From contig OX344764.1 in the NCBI GenBank assembly GCA_947034895.1, positions 35,900,935 to 35,964,934 on the forward strand: a stretch of DNA of 64,000 bases, written 5' to 3'. The DNA comes from Rhytidiadelphus loreus. Its lineage: Eukaryota > Streptophyta > Bryopsida > Hypnales > Hylocomiaceae. Position 1 is the first letter of the stretch. Each line of letters begins with the position of its first letter. The position numbers and the translations under genes are program-made. The notes beneath the pieces were generated by a model that saw only the letters and a list, made by a program, of their open reading frames with translations, searched no databases and had not been told where the DNA came from. Below are positions 57,562-64,000 of the stretch, piece after piece.

Positions 57562-60208
57562 TCAAGGTGCACTCAGTTTGTCCTCGGGTGCCAAGGCGCC
57601 TGCAAGCACTGCCTCATTTCCTGAGAGGAGCATGTACGCGTGACAAATCTCTGGCTTTGAGATGACCCCCGTGTCCTTCTCCATAGCATAACAAACATAT
57701 ACCGTGTCAATCGCAGAAGATATGCCTAAAGTAACCTGTGTCAACCCCATGAGTGTTGCAGTAAAGCAGTTTGCCGCAATCAAAATATTCAAAGCGAAGT
57801 TTGAATTCAGAAAACACTCCAGCACTCCATAAACCTGCAGCATGAACAACCAATTAAATACTGGCCATATTAGTTAAAGTAGCGGGTTTCCGAACGCCCA
57901 AGTGTGACATCCAAGTGCACAGAGCTCTAAGAAAATACCTTAGGACTGGCATAGATCTAAGCTTCCAAACGGGAGCCTGGAAAAGTGCCAATCTCTTGAC
58001 ACTTCGCCATTTTGACATAACTAAGGCATTAAAAATTTCAAACGGTGACATTCGATTCCTTATTATACTACTTCTGCATTCCTGGGATGCTTTAACACCC
58101 CAAGCAACCACAGAATACAAAATCCACCTTCACAATGGAAGCCATACTCTACTTGACCATTGGTAAAAGGGGACATGGCTACATACAACCAGTACACTGA
58201 AAGAAATCACACATCACAAATTTCAGTCTCTGGACAAGCACCGATTGCTGAAAAGGAGAGGATTTAAGGAAAGATTTGTGGAAGAACTTACAGCAAGGGA
58301 TTGAAGCAGAGAATAACTGAAGGTCATCCCCATGAGCACGCGCTGCGTTGGTAGAGAAAAATCCTTCCCAGTGGTGCAGAGTGAATTTCGTCGCAAGAGA
58401 CTGCTTGCAATCTTCGAAGACTCCCAAAAGCTGTTCCCTGAGATGGTTGCAAAGTAGGGAGCAAATCTCGAATGGCACTCGGGGAACTGGAACATCCACG
58501 AAAGACATCCTCGGGTGATGACGGAGATCATGCCTTGCTGGCTACTGTTCGCTACCCTGTTCGTCACTCTCTTTAATAGTCCCAAGAGCGCGACAACCAA
58601 TGTGGTGACAACTGTGCCCAAATTGCATGCTGTTCCAAATGATGACCCAAATGCAATCCTGCCAGTACAACCAGATCGGTCAGTATATTTCAGGACCAGG
58701 CACTCTGGGCCCAATTTCTTGTCACTGATGTTTGGTTATTGGAAAGGGGAAAAAGTTGTATGACACAACCTCAGTGAGCGCTTGATGTTGCCACTGGTGG
58801 AAGAGCCTGCTGGTGCGAAGTACCACTGCGAGATAGTGCCGCTCACTATCATAATTTGAAGTTGAAGTGTGACCATGAACACCCAAAAGGCGGTGAAGCC
58901 TGCAATAACAAAACCCATATAATGAGAGACATGTGTATAATATTAATGACCAAAACTTCATCTCCATTGATGGATTGTTCTAAATTCTAGTAGTCGATAG
59001 CACTCACCATATAGTTTCAAATCACTTATCTCAACTCAAAACTATTGCTTCAGTGCAATTAGATGATCCCAACAGTTCATACACTGATGGAAATATTTCA
59101 TCGTCTCCAGCTGTAGCCAGGGAGTCCAGCCAACCTGACTGGAACTGGTCACTAGAGATCAACCAAGATGGGTAGCTAGACTCCCTGGCTAGAGCTGGAA
59201 CATGGCATGCTTCTCACTAGTGAGAAATGAAAAGAAATTACCAATAAGTAAAATAAGCCGACTAAAAAAGAAATTGGCATTCCAAACCAGACGCAAAAGA
59301 AAGGGTGAGGGAGTAGTACCTCCGAGAGTGATATAAGCAGTGAACCATTCCGGACGACGTTCAACGCAGGAAGGATATCCAGTTGCTTGGGCTTGAACCA
59401 CATCAAATTTCGGTACAATCTTGCCATTATTGCAAGCATACCAAATGAAAGCGAAGATGGGTCCGTTGACCAAAACCATGGACCCCAGAAATAATGCGGG
59501 TTGCAGAACCAGAAGTAAAACGTGTTGCTTGAGAGCATCAGTTGCCATCTTTAGAAGCTGAACTGAGGCCTCAAAAGCGTTCCCGGACCCCGTCTTCCAG
59601 AGTCGGTAAACAGAGAGAGCAGCCACAGCTGGAAGAAGGACACCATACATTACCTGAATCCCCACATCCATCATTTGTGCGCAGACTCCATTTGGACCGT
59701 AACACCATGTGAACCAGAAGATACAAAAACCAATTGGAAAGAGGGCCATGAGCGGATTCGCCACCAGTACAACTCCGCGTGTGTAACGACGCAGCAGCCA
59801 GACAAGGAAGATTCCAACAGGAAAGGCCACAAGCAACGCGCAAATTGGCAGAAAGACCATAAGCCCCGACCACATCGAATCTGCATGAAACTCCTCGTGG
59901 AACCCCTGCTCGAAGACTTCGCACTGGTTCGTGTCAGGATTGAACTTCGAATGCCGTGATTTGGAGTCGAGGTTGAAGTCGGCGCGTGTGAAGGCGAAGA
60001 TCCCAAAACCGTATGTGAGGAGAATGGTACCAAAGAAGAGGAAAGTGAATATGGAATCACGGTATGGCCTTTTGCTTGCTTTGAAAGTGAAGCCAGTGTC
60101 CTCCGAGAGAGATGTTTCATGGGTTGACTCATCCTTCAGATTTCTGGAGTTTTTGTGCTGGGATGGTAACAGGGATGCTTCTTGCTCTTCCGCGAGATAG
60201 GGCTCCAT
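57562..60208 (-). CDS. Choline-transporter-like (SLC44/CTL family) membrane protein
   Basis: Four exons on the minus strand: 60208-59320, 58899-58770, 58658-58292 and 57834-57562, all with GT-AG introns and a continuous frame, giving about 552 residues (563 if the upstream ATG at 60241 is used). The N-terminus is hydrophilic and cytosolic-looking, then comes PYRDSIFTFLFFGTILLTYG, the first membrane segment. Multiple hydrophobic segments follow (LMVFLPICALLVAFPVGIFL, LLVLQPALFLGSMVLVNGP). Exon 2 contains SGTISQWYFAP, a hallmark of the CTL family, exon 3 IAFGSSFGT, and exon 4 SAIDTVYVCYAME, matching the conserved C-terminal region. Related plant proteins transport choline or act in lipid and membrane trafficking; substrate here is inferred only. 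Expression signals are not obvious. An inverted partial copy lies at 37995-39140. Confidence 0.88.
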
Positions 60209-60241
60209 GGCTGCCGCTCTGTCTCCCTTCCGGAATTCCAA

Positions 60242-61460
60242 ACTTTAGAGGATTCTTGAGATGATGTCGGTAGATTCTCTAGAAATTGAAATAAACTGTT
60301 TGAAATGTCATTGTTACACCAGGTCAGACAATTCAGCACAGAGAATCATACCGACTATTTCTTATCAAGCGAAGTTCGGACAGCCCAAAGCATACATGCA
60401 TCTCAACAAACGTAGTTTTCAACTCTAGGGATTCTAAATACCGACACTCAAAGATCGTAGACATTCAGATCCCACTCTTGAAGATCTGCTAATTGGAGTT
60501 TTTGTCTCACATGGGCACTGCTAACGATCGAGATTGAAAGGCAGAATATGAGTATAGGAGGTCCACAGCTCGTTTCACCCTAGAATTTGAGCATTTCAAG
60601 CCTGCCATTCCTCCAAAATAACGCAACTTGAGACAATTCACAACAAGAATGGCACAAGATGAATACACTCAATACCTTTGCAATGATCACAACTTTTGAA
60701 GCTAAGTCAGTGGAAGCTGCTCTCCGCTCGCTTGTGAGCACCCTCGGTCAAGCGCAATCCGCTTTAAGAAAAAATCACTCGGATCCCGTCCAAGTACCAC
60801 CAAAACTATCAGTTTTATAAATCACAAAACTCTGCTCATTCGTGCCAAGAAGGATCAGGAAGCACGCTATAATCTCAAGACCAAACAAATAAAGCTATCG
60901 AAACACCACCTCGTCGCTGGCCGAATTGCATACCCAGAACAACATACTTCCCACTTGCTCACATTATTGCTTCTCTCTCACGTCTCCGCAGACCCCAATC
61001 CCTATAAGTCACCCAGTGAGCGTGTTACTTATTTTGTACGTAGCAGTACTTTATGTACATCGTTTCCTCTGACTTCTTCCGAAAGAGACATTGTCGGAAG
61101 CCCCCCACACCAATGGTCTCTTGTTAAAGTAAGACTTTGTAGTCATCTACAGAAAGTGGATCCCCCTATCCTGCAAATGCCGTAGTAGTTATGACTCATT
61201 CGGTGCACGCGGGAGCGAAGTTCGTCGCTATGGGCCATATCCTGGTGCCTAAATTCATTAATCCTTCGGGATACATTGCGCGGATTTCGGAATTGCAGCG
61301 GCGATGAGACTGTGGGCGATTGATCAAGACGAGAAGATCGGTGACAAATTGGTGAGAAATCTTTTACTCTCAATATCAGGCGGGTCGGTGATCCGCTGGA
61401 ATGAGGGTTTCGTGGACGCATTTTTCAATGCACGCGGCGACTTTGTTGAAAAACTGTAGC
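60242..61460. other. Promoter-side region of the SLC44-like gene
   Basis: Balanced base composition, unlike the AT-rich repeats on either side, so probably old unique DNA containing the promoter and 5' UTR. ORFs at 60955-61185 and 61143-61421 overlap on opposite strands and are not recognised. No TATA box or motif stands out. Confidence 0.4.
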
Positions 61461-61468
61461 TGGTGCCG

Positions 61469-62943
61469 GCACCTCTAAAAGGACCAACAGTCTCCTCAGA
61501 GAATGAGAGAACTGTAGGAGTTCAGGCAGGTTCCTATGACTTCAATTTTTGGTGAAAATTTTGAAACTTTCTCATTAGATATAAAAAACTTATTAGCTTC
61601 GTAGGAATATAGTTTTTTATTTCAATTGGTGCTTGGGAGAAAAAGTTATGTTATCTTAACCCCTAAAAGTCGAAGGGGTTTGGACAATACACAAATGTGT
61701 TATAAATTATAAGTTCTATAACTTTTTTGAAGTTTGCATCAGACAAGATAATGTGAAGCATGAAAATTGGAAAGTATTTGTACGGTCAAAATTATAAAAA
61801 TATTTTTAGATTCTCTTCCAATGAATTTTGAAGATATAACTTCAAAAATTCACCAAAAATACAATTTCTATCTTTAGCATTTGAATTTCTTTTTTGGATT
61901 GGTCAAAATTGTGATTTCTATTGATTTGTGAAAAAATGCATAAGATCTAGTAATGAGAACATCAACACTTTTCCAAAATAGTGAGTTTTTCAACACTAGG
62001 CCAATTCTAAACACTCTGTGCTATTTCTCTCATAATTTTTATTTGACTGAAGTGATCTTAGTTTTGAATGAAAACATTGAAAGACAATCTAATCATTTTT
62101 CAAATTGAAAAAAAAAAATTTGAATTTTTTTTTTCTATCTGAAAATACTGCCCGAAGTCAAGCAATGCCCCAAAAATGGTGGCTTGAGCACTTAGGGGTT
62201 AAACATAATTTTCACATTGCCAAGCAGAAAAAAATCAACAAAAACGTGAAGTTTAAAATTAATTTTTTTGTCTTATAAATGTTATTTTTGTCTACATGTC
62301 TACATTTGATTCATTCCATTTGCATTGTGAAAGATATGAACAATCTTGTTTTTTTGGCAATCTAAGCATCTTCTTGAAAAAATAACTTATAGGATTCATT
62401 TGTGAATGCAATTTCACAATTAAAAAAAAAATAATTTGATAAGGTTACATTTTCTTGCTAGAACAATCTCACCATTGGAATTATTGAGCTTCAATCCCAT
62501 CTTAAAGCTATTAACAATTTAGTTTTTCTTTCAATCTTGGACCTACTTCTATTTAATAATTTTCTAAAGAATGATAATCAAGTGTATGTGTTTTGAAATT
62601 TTTTCCTAGACTTTCTACTCAATTTTTCAACACAAAAAAAAATTAATTCAAATTTCAAAGTTTGCAATGTAAAATTTTTCCACAAATGGAGGTCAAGCCA
62701 TTTGACTGAATTGTAGGCCATCATTCTAAAAATCTTTTTTTCCCAACTTTGAATGCTAATATCTTCCAATCTATATGGTCAAACTTCATGAAATTCTTAC
62801 CACATGATCTCAGACAAATAAAGTACAAGATCCTATGATTTGATCCTGAAAAATATTTTGTTTGTTTGTTTTCTTGGGTGAACACAGTAGAAATGGCAAT
62901 TTTGAGTGTTTTTTGACAAAACAATGGCCTTGATTCTTCAAAG
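61469..62943. mobile_element. TTAA-type element interrupted by a relative of itself
   Basis: The left end CCTCTAAAAGGACCAAC (about 61472) and the right end near CTTCAAAGGTTAAAT (62940-62950) belong to the family of 35075-36005: the intervening sequence, skipping 61660-62198, aligns with the reverse complement of that element (for example GCTTCGTAGGAATATA, GAACAATCTCACCATTGGAATTA). The left TTAA is not preserved. Confidence 0.6.
61660..62198. mobile_element. TTAA-flanked element nested in a family member
   Basis: TTAA (61656-61659, 62199-62202) brackets CCCCTAAAAGTC and GAGCACTTAGGGG. 539 bp, non-coding. Its interior (TATAACTTTTTTGAAGTTTGCATC) differs from its host, so it is a separate subfamily with similar ends. 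Confidence 0.75.
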
Positions 62944-62949
62944 GTTAAA

Positions 62950-64000
62950 TTGCTTCATGTTCAAAAATCACGCCTATAGTGAATTAGAGTTAGAGTGGTG
63001 ATTTAGAGTCATAGCACAAAAGGACTCTGAAAATTTATTTCCACTTTTAGAATTTACATTACAACTTTTGAATGCACAATATTTATTGTTTTTAGTACAT
63101 GTTCAAAAAGAAGCACTTCTAATGAATGGATAGATGTTGTCTAAGAAATTGCTACATACAATTGATTGTATATAGAAGAACATTGGAATCTACAAATCTA
63201 CACCTAATTGCCTAATATATTCACCTTGAGATTTGTCGATCGTCATAACAAAGGCCAATTTCACAAGAAATTGTCATCCAAAGAATTTGAAAGGTACTTC
63301 TCTTGTTGATTGCAAAGTAATTCTTGGAATGAATGTAGTTTTTTATTTATGGAATTATTAAATTTGATAAAATCGTTATCAAATTTGTTAAATACAATCT
63401 TTAAATTTATTTTTTCTACATGGCTTCTAGTTAAAATCCAAGCTTCAATGACACAATTGCTTAGGTGCGTCACTATAAGGGAAGAGCCATTATAAAGACC
63501 ACATTTTAGGGCAATATTTGAAGCAACATGATAGGACGTCTAACCTTAAGTAGTAGCTTTGAAGGTGACAATCCAAGCAACTCCAAGGAATTGAGTTACT
63601 CAATAGGATGTATGTGGTTATGATTGTCATCATCTACCTCTAGGACTGTAACATTTATACTAAAGAATGTTTAATAGAATTGAAGAGTGCTAAGTCTATA
63701 AGTCAATCTTCCATGAATGCAAAAACAATAGGGTCCATGACCCAAAATATGATCTCTATTAACACCCTCTAAGGTAAAAGCAAATGCATTGTTGTAACAT
63801 AATATGTTCTCACAAAATCCTATTATTTGTGCACTATCTTTTATAAATAAACATAGTAATGGAGCAAGTGGATTTCAAAGCTTTGGTAGAATAATTTTGC
63901 CTTTATGACAACATGTTCCAAAAAGAAAGTATACTCATTGGTAGTTTGGTACTAATAGCAAGTTTCTCTTCAATCCAACGCAAGGCATCGCAATGTTGAC
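62950..64000. other. AT-rich DNA, no gene recognised
   Basis: Short ORFs only (63261-63473 minus, 63310-63495 plus), overlapping each other. No repeat ends recognised; the window stops within this region. Confidence 0.4.

Overview
This is a gene-poor, AT-rich and repeat-dense piece of nuclear DNA from a land plant. The plant assignment rests on a BURP-domain pseudogene (a plant-specific domain), a plant-type secreted GDSL esterase/lipase, a plant-like choline-transporter-like (SLC44) gene with spliced introns, and CACTA, Stowaway-like, pogo-like and Merlin-like transposons. The GC-rich exons and the GDSL subtype look bryophyte- or lycophyte-like to me, but I cannot name the species. Nothing bacterial is present: there are no operons, rRNA genes or CRISPR arrays, and I recognise no tRNA gene.

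Layout. 1-8.3 kb: AT-rich DNA with two TA-flanked Stowaway-like elements. 8.3-16.8 kb: one decayed pogo/CENP-B-like transposase gene split by three insertions (a 1.27-kb CACTA element, a 132-bp CACTA-type foldback, and a 5.5-kb insertion that itself holds a 3.5-kb CACTA element), with a Merlin-like (ISXO2-like) transposase pseudogene on the other strand at 16.8-17.8 kb. 18.9-20.75 kb and 28.67-30.5 kb: two GDSL esterase genes in inverted orientation, with an apparently identical 1,848-bp core inside diverged but homologous flanks; the 7.9-kb spacer holds a MITE and a 2.6-kb CACTA element. 30.8-37.9 kb: nested MITEs, a SINE-like retroposon with 15-bp target-site duplications, and a dispersed repeat carrying two TTAA-flanked elements. 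38-39.1 kb: a truncated SLC44-like copy broken by a foldback insertion. 41.1-41.7 kb: a BURP pseudogene. 42.5-46.5 kb: more foldback elements. 47.7-51.6 kb: a multi-exon gene that looks like an uncharacterised transposase, tail to tail with a small ubiquitin-like ORF. 52-57.2 kb: further elements and tandem duplications. 57.6-60.2 kb: the intact four-exon SLC44-like gene, inverted relative to the 38-kb fragment. 61.4-64 kb: a self-nested TTAA element and AT-rich DNA.

The genes do not form a pathway. The locus is best read as two or three host genes (GDSL pair, SLC44-like transporter) in a bed of nested DNA transposons. The main points of interest are the near-perfect inverted GDSL pair, the unclassified transposase-like gene with its convergent small ORF, and a TTAA-specific element family whose insertion is confirmed by an empty site in the same window.
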